Positions 17,863 through 27,124 of a stretch of 44,180 nucleotides of DNA are shown here, piece after piece. The stretch comes from CAYLUN01 sp964386865. GTDB lineage: Bacteria > Verrucomicrobiota > Kiritimatiellia > RFP12 > UBA1067. A program made the translations under genes and the position numbers. A model generated the notes under the pieces. The model was not told where the DNA came from. It was given only the letters and a program-made list of their open reading frames with translations, and did not search any database. Each line of letters begins with the position of its first letter. Positions within the stretch are counted from its first letter, which is position 1. The stretch lies in the NCBI GenBank assembly GCA_964386865.1, contig CAYLUN010000050.1, forward strand, positions 1-44,180, in the 5' to 3' direction.

Positions 17863-19041
17863 GTGAATAGAGTGTTGGTTTTTGTGTTGTCCGCCGCCGT
17901 TTTCTTGCTGAGTCCCTCCGTGTGGGCGGGCGAGGGTGGTCTGGCTGCAGGGGCCGGCGAGGCGCAGCAGGTCATGCAGTACAATTTTGTCATACATATT
18001 TTGGCCATGCTGCTGGTGGGCTTCGGGTTCCTGATGGTGTTTGTCCGTCGCCACGGCTATGGCGCGACGACGGGCACGTACCTGGTGGTCGCCATGGGCC
18101 TGCCGCTCTATATCCTCCTTCGGGCCTCCGGCATTCTGTGCAAAGAGCCCATCGAGCCGAGCACCCTCAAAGCCCTGCTCTATGCGGAGTTCGCTGTGGC
18201 CTCGGCGCTGATCGCGATGGGCGCCGTGCTGGGGCGGCTGAGGATCTTCCAGTACGTCCTGCTCGCGCTGCTGCTCGTGCCCGCATACATGCTGAACGAG
18301 TGGCTGGTTCTGGACGGCGGGCTGGGCGTGACGAAAGGGTTTACGGACGCCGCAGGGTCGATCATCATCCATGCGTTTGGCGCCTATTTCGGGCTGGGCT
18401 TGACGGTTGCTGTGACAACGGCCCTACAGCGCCAGCAGCCGATTCAGGCGGACGCCACCTCGGATCGCTTCGCCATGCTCGGCTCGATGGTGCTGTGGCT
18501 CTTCTGGCCGAGCTTCTGCAGCGCCATCGTGTCGGCAGATGAGCTGCCGAGAACGGCTGTGAACACCGTTCTCGCGCTGTCGGGCGCCACCCTGAGCACG
18601 TTCGCGCTGAGCACGGTGCTGCGCAAGGGCAAGACCTCGATCGCGGACATGGCGAACGCCGCGCTGGCCGGCGGCGTCTCCATCGGGGCGACGTGCAATG
18701 TGGTCGCGCCGGCCGTCGCTTTCGGCATTGGCGCGCTGGCCGGGGCGCTCTGCGTCGTCGGCTATGTCTTCGTCCAGCCGGCGCTGCAGGCGAGGTTCAA
18801 GATCGTCGACACCTGCGGCGTGCACAACCTGCACGGCATGCCGGGCCTGCTGGGCGGCCTCATCGCCGTCGCGGCGGTGCCGGGCATCGCGACCGCGCAG
18901 CTGGCCGGCATCGCCGTCACGTTGGCGCTGGCCGTCGCGTGCGGCCTCGTGGCCGGCGCGCTGATCCGGCTCACCGGCACGACGAGCCGGGCCTACGATG
19001 ACGCCGAAGGCTTCAGCGATGTCGAGCCCGGGCACCTGTGA
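17863..19041 (+). CDS. Rh-type (Rh50) ammonium/gas channel
   Basis: 392 residues, GTG start preceded by AAAGG and GGAAAG. The protein belongs to the Amt/Rh family, and motifs place it on the Rh side: IIIHAFGAYFGL (pore His H170), MLGSMVLWLFWPSF, and DTCGVHNLHGMPG (second pore His H324). These two histidines line the conduction pore. A cleavable-looking N-terminus (ending SVWAGEGG) precedes roughly eleven hydrophobic segments. Rh proteins conduct NH3 and possibly CO2; in bacteria they are known from Nitrosomonas and scattered other taxa. No GlnK gene is adjacent, unlike many amtB loci. It appears monocistronic or to read into the glycohydrolase gene 92 nt downstream. Confidence 0.88.
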   Translation: MNRVLVFVLSAAVFLLSPSVWAGEGGLAAGAGEAQQVMQYNFVIHILAMLLVGFGFLMVFVRRHGYGATTGTYLVVAMGLPLYILLRASGILCKEPIEPSTLKALLYAEFAVASALIAMGAVLGRLRIFQYVLLALLLVPAYMLNEWLVLDGGLGVTKGFTDAAGSIIIHAFGAYFGLGLTVAVTTALQRQQPIQADATSDRFAMLGSMVLWLFWPSFCSAIVSADELPRTAVNTVLALSGATLSTFALSTVLRKGKTSIADMANAALAGGVSIGATCNVVAPAVAFGIGALAGALCVVGYVFVQPALQARFKIVDTCGVHNLHGMPGLLGGLIAVAAVPGIATAQLAGIAVTLALAVACGLVAGALIRLTGTTSRAYDDAEGFSDVEPGHL

Positions 19042-19133
19042 GGGCGGCCCGGCCCTGACGCCCGCGGCACGGCTGCCATGCGCTTCGCCTGAGCGAGAGC
19101 GACTGGGTTGGCGTATTCAGCGAGGAGGCGGCG

Positions 19134-20069
19134 GTGGCCATGGATGTGCGATCACGGTATGAGGGTGCGCTTGTGGGCTTAGCGGCGGGCGACGCGCTGG
19201 GCACGGCGATCGAGTTCAAGGCGCCCGGAACGTTCGCGCCCATGACCGATATCGTCGGCGGCGGGCCGTTTAAGCTGCCGCGCGGCGCGTGGACGGACGA
19301 CACCTCCATGGCGCTCTGCTTGGCGGAAAGCCTGATCGAATGTCGGGCGTTCGACGCGGCCGATCAGATGGAGCGCTACATCAGCTGGTGGCGCGAAGGG
19401 CATCTCAGCAGCACCGGCTTCTGCTTTGACATCGGCGGCACGACCGCGTATGCGCTGCAGGCGTTCATCAGCACAGACGAGCCGTTCTCCGGCTCGGCCA
19501 GCCCCCGCGCGGCGGGGAACGGCAGCCTGATGCGGCTCGCGCCCGCGCCGCTCTTCTTCGCCGAGCAGCCGGAGCTGGCCGTGCGGATGTGCGGGGAAAG
19601 CTCGCGCACCACGCACGGCGCGGCGACATGCCTGGACGCGTGCCGCTACTACGGCGGGCTGATCGTCGGCGCAGTCAGCGGCGTGCCGAAGGAAGAGCTG
19701 CTCGCGCCCCGTTATGCGCCGGTTGCCGGCCTGTGGGAGCGCGAGCCGCTGTGCGCCGAGATCGACGAGGTTGCGGCGGGTTCGTTCAGACAAAGAGAGC
19801 CTCCCGCTATCGTGGGGAGCGGCTACGTCGTGAAGTCGCTGGAGGCGGCGCTGTGGGCCTTTCACCGCTCCACAAACTTCAAGGATGGCTGCCTGATGGC
19901 GGTGAACCTGGGCTACGACGCCGACACCACGGGCGCGATCTACGGGCAGCTGGCCGGCGCCTACTACGGGAAGGAGGCTGTCCCCGCGAGTTGGCGCGCG
20001 TGCCTCGTGAAGGCGGAGCTGATCCTTGACTTCGCTCGTCAGCTCTACGAAAAGAGGCTGCTCGCATGA
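19134..20069 (+). CDS. ADP-ribosylglycohydrolase (DraG/ARH family)
   Basis: 311 residues from GTG 19134, which lies 5 nt after AGGAGG; ATG 19140 is the alternative and changes only two residues. Family motifs are clear: GLAAGDALGTAIEF at the N-terminus, WTDDTSMA (metal-binding Asp-Asp-Thr), GNGSLMR, TTHG and the C-terminal NLGYDADTTGAIYGQLAG that completes the dinuclear Mg site. The enzymes remove ADP-ribose from proteins (DraG from Arg of nitrogenase reductase) or related substrates. No ADP-ribosyltransferase gene is visible here. The stop overlaps the next ATG (ATGA at 20066-20069), so the two products are translationally coupled. Being next to an ammonium channel recalls nitrogen control, but no nif gene is present. 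Confidence 0.9.
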   Translation: MAMDVRSRYEGALVGLAAGDALGTAIEFKAPGTFAPMTDIVGGGPFKLPRGAWTDDTSMALCLAESLIECRAFDAADQMERYISWWREGHLSSTGFCFDIGGTTAYALQAFISTDEPFSGSASPRAAGNGSLMRLAPAPLFFAEQPELAVRMCGESSRTTHGAATCLDACRYYGGLIVGAVSGVPKEELLAPRYAPVAGLWEREPLCAEIDEVAAGSFRQREPPAIVGSGYVVKSLEAALWAFHRSTNFKDGCLMAVNLGYDADTTGAIYGQLAGAYYGKEAVPASWRACLVKAELILDFARQLYEKRLLA

Positions 20070-22336
20070 GCCTGAGGCATGCCATCTGCGTCGGCGTAGC
20101 CCTTGCCGGCCTTCGCCTCTTGGGAGGCGGATGCGGCCCGGCAATTGAGGCCGCGCTCCAGCCCATCATCGAAAAGCACGGCGTGCCCGCGCTCGCAGCC
20201 GCGGTCGTGACGGGCGAGGGGCTTGAGGCCTGTGGCGCCGCCGGTGTCCGCAAGCGCGGCAATGACTCACCCGCGAAGGCGGACGACCTCTGGCACCTCG
20301 GCTCGGATACCAAGGCCATGACCGCGACGTTGGTCGGTGTGCTGGTCGAGCAGGGCGTGCTCGCGTGGGACACGCGGGTGGCGGAAGTCCTTCCCGAACT
20401 GGCCGCCTCGCTCCATTCAGACTGCAAGGACGTGACCGTGCGCCAACTGCTCGCGCATCGCGGCGGTTTGCGCAAGGATCTGAACTGGGGCGCGATCAGG
20501 AAAGCGGGCGGCAGCGTAATGGAGCAGCGGCTGCGGGCCGTACGTGAAGGACTCTCTGAAAAGCCCGAGTCGCCGTGCGGCACGCGAACGCTCTACTCGA
20601 ACCTCGGCTACGTGATCGTCGGCGCGGTGATCGAACGTAAGACCGGACGCACGTGGGAAGAGGTCGTGACGGAGCAAGTCTTCAAGCCGCTGGGCATGAC
20701 GCGTGTCGGCTTCGGCGGCACGGGCACGCCGGGCCAGCTCGACCAGCCATGGGGCCACACGGACACCGGCCAGCCTGTGGCCAAGAACGGGCCGGACATG
20801 GACAACCCGCAGGTGCTCGGGCCGGCCGGCCGCGTCCACTGCACGCTCCAGGACTGGGCGCGGTTCGTGGCCGACCAACTTCGAGGCGCGCAGGGCCATG
20901 ACGGGTTGCTCAAGGCCGCAACATACCGCGTTCTGCACGAGCCCGCTGCGGGCGGAGAACTGGCGCTGGGCTGGGCCGTAGCCGAGCGGCCGTGGGGCGG
21001 CGGTACGGTTCTCACGCACAACGGCTGCAACACGATGAATTTCTCTGTGGCGTGGCTGGCGCCGAAGCGCGATTTCGCTGTGCTCGTCTGTTGCAACCGA
21101 GGTGGACTAGACGCTGATAAGGCGTGCGACGCGGCTGCGGCTGCGCTGATCGGGATCCGGCAGCGCGCGGAGGCCAAGCGGCTCGACGCCTGCGCGGAGC
21201 ACGCGTGGAGGGTCACGTGGGAGCGCTTCTACCTGCCGAGCACGCATCTGCTCTACGACTACCTGACGAGCTATGAGCCCGGACGTGGGCTGGCGCACCT
21301 GCCCACGGCTGATGAAGTTGCGCGCCAGATTCCTAACGAGTGCGGGTACGGCTCCGGCATGGAGGACGGCATGATCTCCGCCGGCGTCATGCTCGACCTG
21401 CTCGTCGACCGGTATGCGGTCACGAAACAGGACGACCTCCGCGAGCAGGCGAGAGCGATCGTCGAAGGCGTCAGGCTCTGCGCCACCGCGCACGGCGTGA
21501 CCGGTTTTCTGGCGCGGGCGGTATGCCATGAAGACGTGACGCGCGTCTATCCGAACTCGTCGCGCGACCAGTACACGCACGCCGTACACGGCCTGTGGCG
21601 CTACGTTCACAGCCCGCTGTGCAGCGACCAGGCGAAGGCGGAGGTTGGCTTGATTCTCTCGGCGATCGCCGACCGCATGACGCGCAACGTGACGCCGGAG
21701 AACGACTACGACTCGCTGCGCCTGGACGGCTCGCGCGACACGCGCGGCATCAGCCGGATGTGGAACGTCAAGGGGCATGAGGCGGCGCGCCTGCCCATGC
21801 TCTACGCCGCCGCGTGGGACGTGACCGGCAGGCGCGAGTACTACGACCTTTACCGCAAGTATGTGGGGTCTGCCGTCGAGCAGTCGCTCACGGGCGATGA
21901 CAAGCAGCCCACCTACGCCCTGCTCCAAATGCAGGACTCGATGGAGCTGCTGGAGTCGCTGGAGACGGACGCCGGGCTCAAGCGCCAGATGCGTGAGGTC
22001 ATGGCGATGGTCTCGAAGCGGTGCGCGCTGCGCGCCGCCAACGCCGACAAGGCTGCCCAGGCGCTCGACCTGACGATGCTCTGCACCGACTGGCGCACGG
22101 GCGAGGGCGTGCGCACCGGCGGCGCCTATCGCAAGGTCTGGTACAACATCCGCGAGAGCGGCGAGGCCGCGCTGACGCAGTTGATGGACAGCGGCTCGGC
22201 CTATCCTGCCGAACAGCAGGCGCTGTTGGCGCGGGCGCTCACGCGGCTGGACTACGACAAGGTGTCGAGCGGCGGCGTCTTCTATCTGCAGGCTGCCTAC
22301 TGGAAGGCGCGGAGGCGCGGGCTGTTGGGGGAGTGA
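20066..22336 (+). CDS. Beta-lactamase-fold serine hydrolase fused to a helical C-terminal domain
   Basis: 756 residues. Residues ~25-365 are a class C beta-lactamase/penicillin-binding-protein-fold hydrolase with S80-D-T-K83 (SxxK), Y177-S-N179 (YxN) and H318-N-G (the HxG-type motif). Such proteins are usually esterases or D-amino-acid peptidases rather than drug-resistance enzymes. Residues ~370-756 form a second, mostly helical region rich in Trp, Tyr and Arg (NECGYGSGMEDGMISAG, RMWNVKGHEAARLP) that looks like an alpha/alpha-toroid of glycosidase type; I do not recognise its family. The N-terminus is a signal sequence with a Cys at 23 (LLGGGC), possibly a lipoprotein. The fusion and its coupling to an ADP-ribosylglycohydrolase are unusual. 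Confidence 0.82.
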   Translation: MSLRHAICVGVALAGLRLLGGGCGPAIEAALQPIIEKHGVPALAAAVVTGEGLEACGAAGVRKRGNDSPAKADDLWHLGSDTKAMTATLVGVLVEQGVLAWDTRVAEVLPELAASLHSDCKDVTVRQLLAHRGGLRKDLNWGAIRKAGGSVMEQRLRAVREGLSEKPESPCGTRTLYSNLGYVIVGAVIERKTGRTWEEVVTEQVFKPLGMTRVGFGGTGTPGQLDQPWGHTDTGQPVAKNGPDMDNPQVLGPAGRVHCTLQDWARFVADQLRGAQGHDGLLKAATYRVLHEPAAGGELALGWAVAERPWGGGTVLTHNGCNTMNFSVAWLAPKRDFAVLVCCNRGGLDADKACDAAAAALIGIRQRAEAKRLDACAEHAWRVTWERFYLPSTHLLYDYLTSYEPGRGLAHLPTADEVARQIPNECGYGSGMEDGMISAGVMLDLLVDRYAVTKQDDLREQARAIVEGVRLCATAHGVTGFLARAVCHEDVTRVYPNSSRDQYTHAVHGLWRYVHSPLCSDQAKAEVGLILSAIADRMTRNVTPENDYDSLRLDGSRDTRGISRMWNVKGHEAARLPMLYAAAWDVTGRREYYDLYRKYVGSAVEQSLTGDDKQPTYALLQMQDSMELLESLETDAGLKRQMREVMAMVSKRCALRAANADKAAQALDLTMLCTDWRTGEGVRTGGAYRKVWYNIRESGEAALTQLMDSGSAYPAEQQALLARALTRLDYDKVSSGGVFYLQAAYWKARRRGLLGE

Positions 22337-22338
22337 TC

Positions 22339-23619
22339 TTAGAACAGCGCCAGCAGCGCGTCGGCGAAGAGGCCCATGCCGAAGGGGTTCGGGTGGTTGA
22401 TGCAGTTCATCATGAGTGTCGAGTAGGGGATGCCCTGCCGCCACAGGCGGCCGTAGCGCAGCGAGGCGTCGGCGAGCGCGATCCGGTTTTCGGCGGCGAA
22501 TTTCCGCAGCGCAACAACGTAGGGGCGCGGGTCGGAGTCAATGTTCTTCTCGGAGGTCAGCCCCATCCAGTCGGGCCGGACGTAGTGCGGCGTGAGGATG
22601 ATCCACTCGGCGCCGATGGCCTTGAAATCATCGCGGATGCGGCCGTAGCGCTGGTAGGTGCCTGCCTCGTTCAGCCCTGCGTCGTTCACGAATTCGGAGA
22701 CGATGAGGTCGGGCTTCACGTTGAGAACCTTCTCCTGGTAGTTGTGCTCGCAGCCCGGCGGCTCCTTGAAGTAACTGTCGGTGTTGCGGCCGCCCCACGC
22801 CTCGGTGATCAGCTCGATCTGTGCCTGCGGGAACAGCGCGCGCAGCCGCCGCACGAACTGCTCCTGCCAGCGGTTGACGCCCGGCTCGGGCACGTAGCCG
22901 CCGTTGGTGACGCTATCGCCCCACGCGAGGATGCGCACCTTGCCGCCCGCTTTGAGCTTGGCCAGGGTCTTGGGGATCAGCGTTTCGGCCGGGCTCGGCG
23001 CGGACTTCGGCGGTTCCGGATAGGCGGACTCGAGTACCGGGAAGAGATTGGTTTCGGTCAGCCGCGCCAGCCGCGGAGTCACCCAGATGTTGGCGAGGCG
23101 CGCCTCGCCAGCGGCGAGGGCGGGCGGCACGGGGTTCGCGAGGTGCGGGCGGCCTTTGCGCAGCTCGACCTTGCCGGCCGCTGTGCGCACGACGGAGTCG
23201 AGACGCATGGTGCCGTAGGCGTACGTCGCGAAGACCGTCGCGTTCGTTGCGAGGGCCCCGCCCTCCAGCCGGCCCACACAGCCCCAGCTCAGATCCGCCT
23301 CGTAGTCGGTGCCGCGCGTCAGCGGCGCGCCGCCGGCGGCGGCACGCAATACGAGCGAGTCGGGGTCGAGCGCGTGCCGAGCCGAACACTCCTGCGCCCG
23401 CACGCCCGCCAGCTTCGCGCCGCGCGCGTACTGCGCGGCCTTTGGGTTATAGGCCATGAGCCGGTCGAGCCGCTCGTCCTTCACGTGGATGGCTTCGGGC
23501 CCGTCGACCGTCAGCGTTGTCGCCGCCACCTTGACCTGCCAGTCGCCGACCAGTGACAGGTCGGAGGCCGAAACGGTTACAGCCAGAAAGACCGTTGCGA
23601 GGAAAGTGATTGTTTTCAT
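22339..23619 (-). CDS. Secreted SGNH/GDSL-type hydrolase
   Basis: 426 residues from ATG 23619, which starts a signal peptide (MKTITFLATVFLAVTVSAS). An N-terminal beta-rich region (~20-210) precedes a C-terminal SGNH domain: block I WGDSVTNGG (S236), AWGGRNTDS, SEFVNDAGLN (block III Asn) and block V NHPNPFG (H409). The Asp usually three residues before this His is replaced (C406), as in some PVC-type SGNH proteins, so the triad may be a dyad. Probable role: deacetylation or de-esterification of carbohydrate. It is convergent with the beta-lactamase fusion, the two stops being 2 nt apart. An upstream extension to 23799 reads through a repeat region and is unlikely. Confidence 0.85.
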   Translation of the reverse strand: MKTITFLATVFLAVTVSASDLSLVGDWQVKVAATTLTVDGPEAIHVKDERLDRLMAYNPKAAQYARGAKLAGVRAQECSARHALDPDSLVLRAAAGGAPLTRGTDYEADLSWGCVGRLEGGALATNATVFATYAYGTMRLDSVVRTAAGKVELRKGRPHLANPVPPALAAGEARLANIWVTPRLARLTETNLFPVLESAYPEPPKSAPSPAETLIPKTLAKLKAGGKVRILAWGDSVTNGGYVPEPGVNRWQEQFVRRLRALFPQAQIELITEAWGGRNTDSYFKEPPGCEHNYQEKVLNVKPDLIVSEFVNDAGLNEAGTYQRYGRIRDDFKAIGAEWIILTPHYVRPDWMGLTSEKNIDSDPRPYVVALRKFAAENRIALADASLRYGRLWRQGIPYSTLMMNCINHPNPFGMGLFADALLALF

Positions 23620-23687
23620 GGTGGTTATCGTGCCACACTCATTGTCGTGATGCAATTCGCGAATGGGACGACACAACCAGCAAGAGT

Positions 23688-23773
23688 GGTAGGGACGCCG
23701 CCCCGTCGACGTCCGCGGACGGCAGGGGCCGCCGTCCCTACCGAGGGGTGCGGACGGCAGAGGGCTGCCGTCC
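23688..23773. repeat. Inverted-repeat cluster (REP-like) upstream of VIT gene
   Basis: In the 263-base gap between divergent genes (23620-23882). GGTAGGGACG (23688-23697) pairs with CGTCCCTACC (23733-23742), enclosing the palindrome GTCCGCGGAC (23711-23720). Next to it GGACGGCAG (23752-23760) pairs with CTGCCGTCC (23765-23773) over a 4-base loop. The GGACGGC/GCCGTCC core recurs at 14321-14340. Confidence 0.65.
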
Positions 23774-23882
23774 TTGCCGCGCAGTTCCGGCACCCACATG
23801 TTTTTTCGGGAATTTTAATAAGATCCGCGCAGCAAGAAACGTATAAAGGATGTCAACGGTTGAAGACCGGGAAGGAGCGCGT

Positions 23883-26800
23883 ATGAAACGGATGATCGTC
23901 GGAGTGGTTGGGGTCATGCAGGTGTTGGCTTCTGGAGTCTTGGCGCAGGCGTTCGCGCCGGAGCCGCGGTTTCCGCGGCTGATCCTGCCGCCGCCGGTTC
24001 AGCAGCAGGCGGTCGAGCCGATGCAGGTGCGCGAGATGACGGTGAGCGCCCGCATCCAGGGGCTCTTCGCCGAGGTGGAGACCACGATTTCCTTCTACAA
24101 CCCGAACGCCCGCCAGCTCGAAGGCGAGCTGGTCTTCCCGCTGCCTGACGGCGCGGCGGTCTCCGGCTACGCGCTCGACGTGGCCGGGCAGCTCGTGGAC
24201 GGCGTGGTCGTGAAGAAAGAGAAGGCGCGGGTGGCCTTCGAGACCGAGACGCGCCAGCGCGTCGACCCCGGCCTGATCGAGCACGTGAAGGGCAACGTCT
24301 ACCGCACGCGCATCTACCCGCTGCCGCCGAAGGCCGCGCGTACGGTGCGGTTGCGCTACATCACCGAGCTGGCGTCGGACGCCAAGGGCGACGCGGCGCT
24401 GCACCTGCCGCTGCCGCGCGAGACCATCGGCACCTTCCACGTGCGCGTGGAGGTCGTGCGAGGCGCCGTCACGCCCGAGATCGGAGGCTTCGGTAACCTG
24501 CGCTTCGAGCGCCTGCGCGACGCGTGGCTCGCGGAGACGACGCTGCGCGACACCAAGCCGGGCGACGACATATTGGTGGCGCTGCCGAAGCTGCCCGATA
24601 CGCTGGCGGCGGCCGAGCGCGACCCGGCCTCCGGCGACGTCTATTTCACCGTGAACGATTGCCGCCCCGCGCTGGCTGCGCCGGCGGTGAAGAGGCTGTC
24701 GCGGCTCGGCGTGGCGTGGGACGCTTCGGGCAGCCGCAGCGGCGCGTCGCTCGCCAAGGAGCTGGCGTTCCTCGAGTCGCTGTGCCTCAAGTCCGGCGCG
24801 TCCGAGCTGTCGCTCGTGGTCTTCCGCGACCGGCCGGAGCCGGTGCGGAGTTTCGCGTCGTTCGGCGAATTGAAGGCGGCGTTGGATGCGTTGGCTTACG
24901 ACGGCGGCACCGATTTCGCGGCGCTGGCTCCGGCTCTGGCGCCCGGCACGCCGTGGCTGATGTTCACTGACGGCATGGAGACGCTGGCGGGCGAGCCGGC
25001 CGCGTTCGCGGGTCGGCAGGTGACGGCGGTCGTGTCGCAGAGCGTGGCCGACCGCGAGTGGCTGCGGCAGGCGTGCGGCGACGCGGGCGGCTGCCTGATC
25101 GACCTGCAGCGCCTGGAGCCGGGAGAGGCGCTGGCGCTGGCGCTCGCTCCGCCGCGCCGGGTGACGGGCCTGCGGGGCACGGGCGTCGCGGCCGTGCAGG
25201 GCGTGGGCGCCGTGGCGGCCGGGCGCGTGTCGCTGACCGGGCGGCTGACCGCCGACGCGGCCGAGGTGCGCGTGACCTACTCCGACGGCAGCGAGTCCGA
25301 ACCCGTGACGCTGCGCCAGGCGGATGCGCCCGAGGGAAGGTTGCTCGCCACCGCGTGGGGCGCGGGGCGCGTGCTGCGTCTCTCCGCGCAAGCTGAGAAG
25401 CACGAGGACGAGCTGCTCGATTTGGGCCACCGGTTCGGGCTGGTCAGCCCCGCGACCTCGCTGCTGGTGCTGGAGTCGCTCGACCAATATCTGCGGCACG
25501 AGGTCGAGCCGCCCGCGATGCTGGCCGAGATGCGGCGGCAGTGGCACGACGCGCGGGCCCGCGTGAGCAAGGAGCAGACTATCGCCAAGACCTCCAAGCT
25601 GGAAACGGTCGTGGCGATGTGGCAGGCGCGCGTGGCGTGGTGGGAACAGAAGGTCACTGTGGAGAAGGATTACCGGTGGAAGGGCGAGGTTGCGGCCAAG
25701 TCGGGTACAGTGTTTAATCGTATGAGGAGTGCGATCATGCCTGCCACGGCTGCGCCTTCGGCAGTGATGATGGATGCGGTGGCTGAACAAGGAAATAGTC
25801 TGGCCGCCGCAGCCGCTCCGGCTGAGCCCGTTGCCAATCCCGAACGAAAGAGCTCGAAAGATGGCGAGAGTGCTATGCCGCAAGGGGCTTCGATCCAGGT
25901 GACGGCGTGGAATCCGGATACGCCCTACCTGAAGAAGCTGAGGGCGGCAGGCAAGGCCGAACGCGAGAAGGTTTACGCCGAGCAGCGAGCGACGTTCGCG
26001 GCGAGCCCGGCCTTCTACCTCGATTGTGCGGATTATCTGTTGCGCGAGGGCGAGGCGGCGCTGGGCGTACGGGTGCTGACGAACCTCGCCGAGCTGCGGA
26101 TCGAGGACGCGGCGCTGCTGCGGGTGCTGGCGTGGCGGCTGCAGCAGGCGGGCGAGATTGACCGGGCGGTGGTGATTCTGCGGCGCGTGACGAAGCTGAG
26201 GCCCGAGGATCCGCAGAGCTGGCGCGACTTGGCGCTGGCGCTGGCGGAGCGCGGCAAGGGCGCGCGGTCGGCGGCGGATCTCGAGGAGGCGTTGCGGCTC
26301 TTTGACAAGGTCGTCTTCGGGACGTGGAACCGCACGGTCGAGATCGAGATTTTCGCGCTGGAGGAGCTGAACGCGCTGCTTGCGTGGATCGGCCGCGCCG
26401 AGTGGGCGGGCGCGAAGAAGCCCGAGGCGCCGGCGCTCGACGCGCGGCTGCGCAAGAATCTAGACGTGGACGTGCGCATCGCGCTGGTGTGGGACGCGGA
26501 CGCGACGGACGTGGACCTGCACGTGCTGGAGCCGACCGGGGAGGAGGCGTTCTTCAGCCACAACCGAACGGCGATCGGCGGGCTGGTCTCGCGCGACATC
26601 ACGGACGGCTACGGCCCCGAAGAGTACCTGGTACGTCAGGCGTTCAAAGGCGTGTACGCGATCAAGGCCAAGTATTATGGCTCGCGGCAGCAGACCGTGG
26701 TCGGACCGGCCACGCTCACGGCGACGGTCTTCACGGACTGGGGCCGGCCGGCCGAGAAGCGGCAGACGCTGACGCTGCGGCTGGACAAGCCGCGCGACAT

Positions 26801-27116
26801 CGTGGAGATCGGACGCATCACGTTCGGAGGTGGCGCGGTCGTGGAGCCGGCCGTCAAGCCGGAGACCACGGGCGAGGCGCCCGTGCCACGGGGGGCGGCC
26901 GAGGCGTTCGAGGGCCTGCGCGTCGGGATGAAGGCTGAGGCGGTGATGGCTGCGGTGGGCCTGCCGGCCCAGAAGCTGTCGAGCGAGCGAAACGAAGTGT
27001 GGGTCTACCGCCGCGGGGAGCGGACGTGGAAAGTGACGGTTGAGAAGGCTGGCGGCGGCGTCGCGCGCGTGGTCGAGGCGCTGCCTGGCAACGCCGAGAT
27101 GATCGTCGTGCAGTGA
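23883..27116 (+). CDS. VIT/VWA-like surface protein with TPR, DUF2135 and SmpA-like domains
   Basis: 1,077 residues. ATG 23883 is chosen over 23850 because AAGGAG lies just upstream and a signal peptide begins there (MKRMIVGVVGVMQVLASGVLAQA). Modules: VIT domain (~35-165, with ISFYNPN and LVFPLPDGAAVSGYALDV); a VWA-like fold with MIDAS motif D280-A-S-G-S and FTDGMET; a linker containing a Trp-rich helix; TPR-like helices (~700-792); DUF2135 (~860-982, DVRIALVWDADATDVDLHV); and a C-terminal SmpA/OmlA-like domain (~1008-1076, GLRVGMKAEAVMAAVGLP). VIT-VWA proteins with DUF2135 are exported and presumably mediate metal-dependent protein contacts. The added SmpA-like tail suggests an outer-membrane link. 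No partner gene is adjacent. Confidence 0.85.
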   Translation: MKRMIVGVVGVMQVLASGVLAQAFAPEPRFPRLILPPPVQQQAVEPMQVREMTVSARIQGLFAEVETTISFYNPNARQLEGELVFPLPDGAAVSGYALDVAGQLVDGVVVKKEKARVAFETETRQRVDPGLIEHVKGNVYRTRIYPLPPKAARTVRLRYITELASDAKGDAALHLPLPRETIGTFHVRVEVVRGAVTPEIGGFGNLRFERLRDAWLAETTLRDTKPGDDILVALPKLPDTLAAAERDPASGDVYFTVNDCRPALAAPAVKRLSRLGVAWDASGSRSGASLAKELAFLESLCLKSGASELSLVVFRDRPEPVRSFASFGELKAALDALAYDGGTDFAALAPALAPGTPWLMFTDGMETLAGEPAAFAGRQVTAVVSQSVADREWLRQACGDAGGCLIDLQRLEPGEALALALAPPRRVTGLRGTGVAAVQGVGAVAAGRVSLTGRLTADAAEVRVTYSDGSESEPVTLRQADAPEGRLLATAWGAGRVLRLSAQAEKHEDELLDLGHRFGLVSPATSLLVLESLDQYLRHEVEPPAMLAEMRRQWHDARARVSKEQTIAKTSKLETVVAMWQARVAWWEQKVTVEKDYRWKGEVAAKSGTVFNRMRSAIMPATAAPSAVMMDAVAEQGNSLAAAAAPAEPVANPERKSSKDGESAMPQGASIQVTAWNPDTPYLKKLRAAGKAEREKVYAEQRATFAASPAFYLDCADYLLREGEAALGVRVLTNLAELRIEDAALLRVLAWRLQQAGEIDRAVVILRRVTKLRPEDPQSWRDLALALAERGKGARSAADLEEALRLFDKVVFGTWNRTVEIEIFALEELNALLAWIGRAEWAGAKKPEAPALDARLRKNLDVDVRIALVWDADATDVDLHVLEPTGEEAFFSHNRTAIGGLVSRDITDGYGPEEYLVRQAFKGVYAIKAKYYGSRQQTVVGPATLTATVFTDWGRPAEKRQTLTLRLDKPRDIVEIGRITFGGGAVVEPAVKPETTGEAPVPRGAAEAFEGLRVGMKAEAVMAAVGLPAQKLSSERNEVWVYRRGERTWKVTVEKAGGGVARVVEALPGNAEMIVVQ

Positions 27117-27124
27117 GTCGTGGC

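Noticed and set aside
20066..21200. Beta-lactam resistance gene
   Set aside because: The fold and motifs fit the broad class C/esterase group; the fusion and context give no support for antibiotic hydrolysis.
22021..23556. 511-codon + strand frame opposite the SGNH hydrolase
   Set aside because: Antisense shadow; the SGNH blocks are all in the minus frame.
23853..25883. 676-codon minus-strand frame opposite the VIT gene
   Set aside because: Arg/His/Gln-rich antisense shadow; the + strand has signal peptide, VIT and MIDAS motifs.
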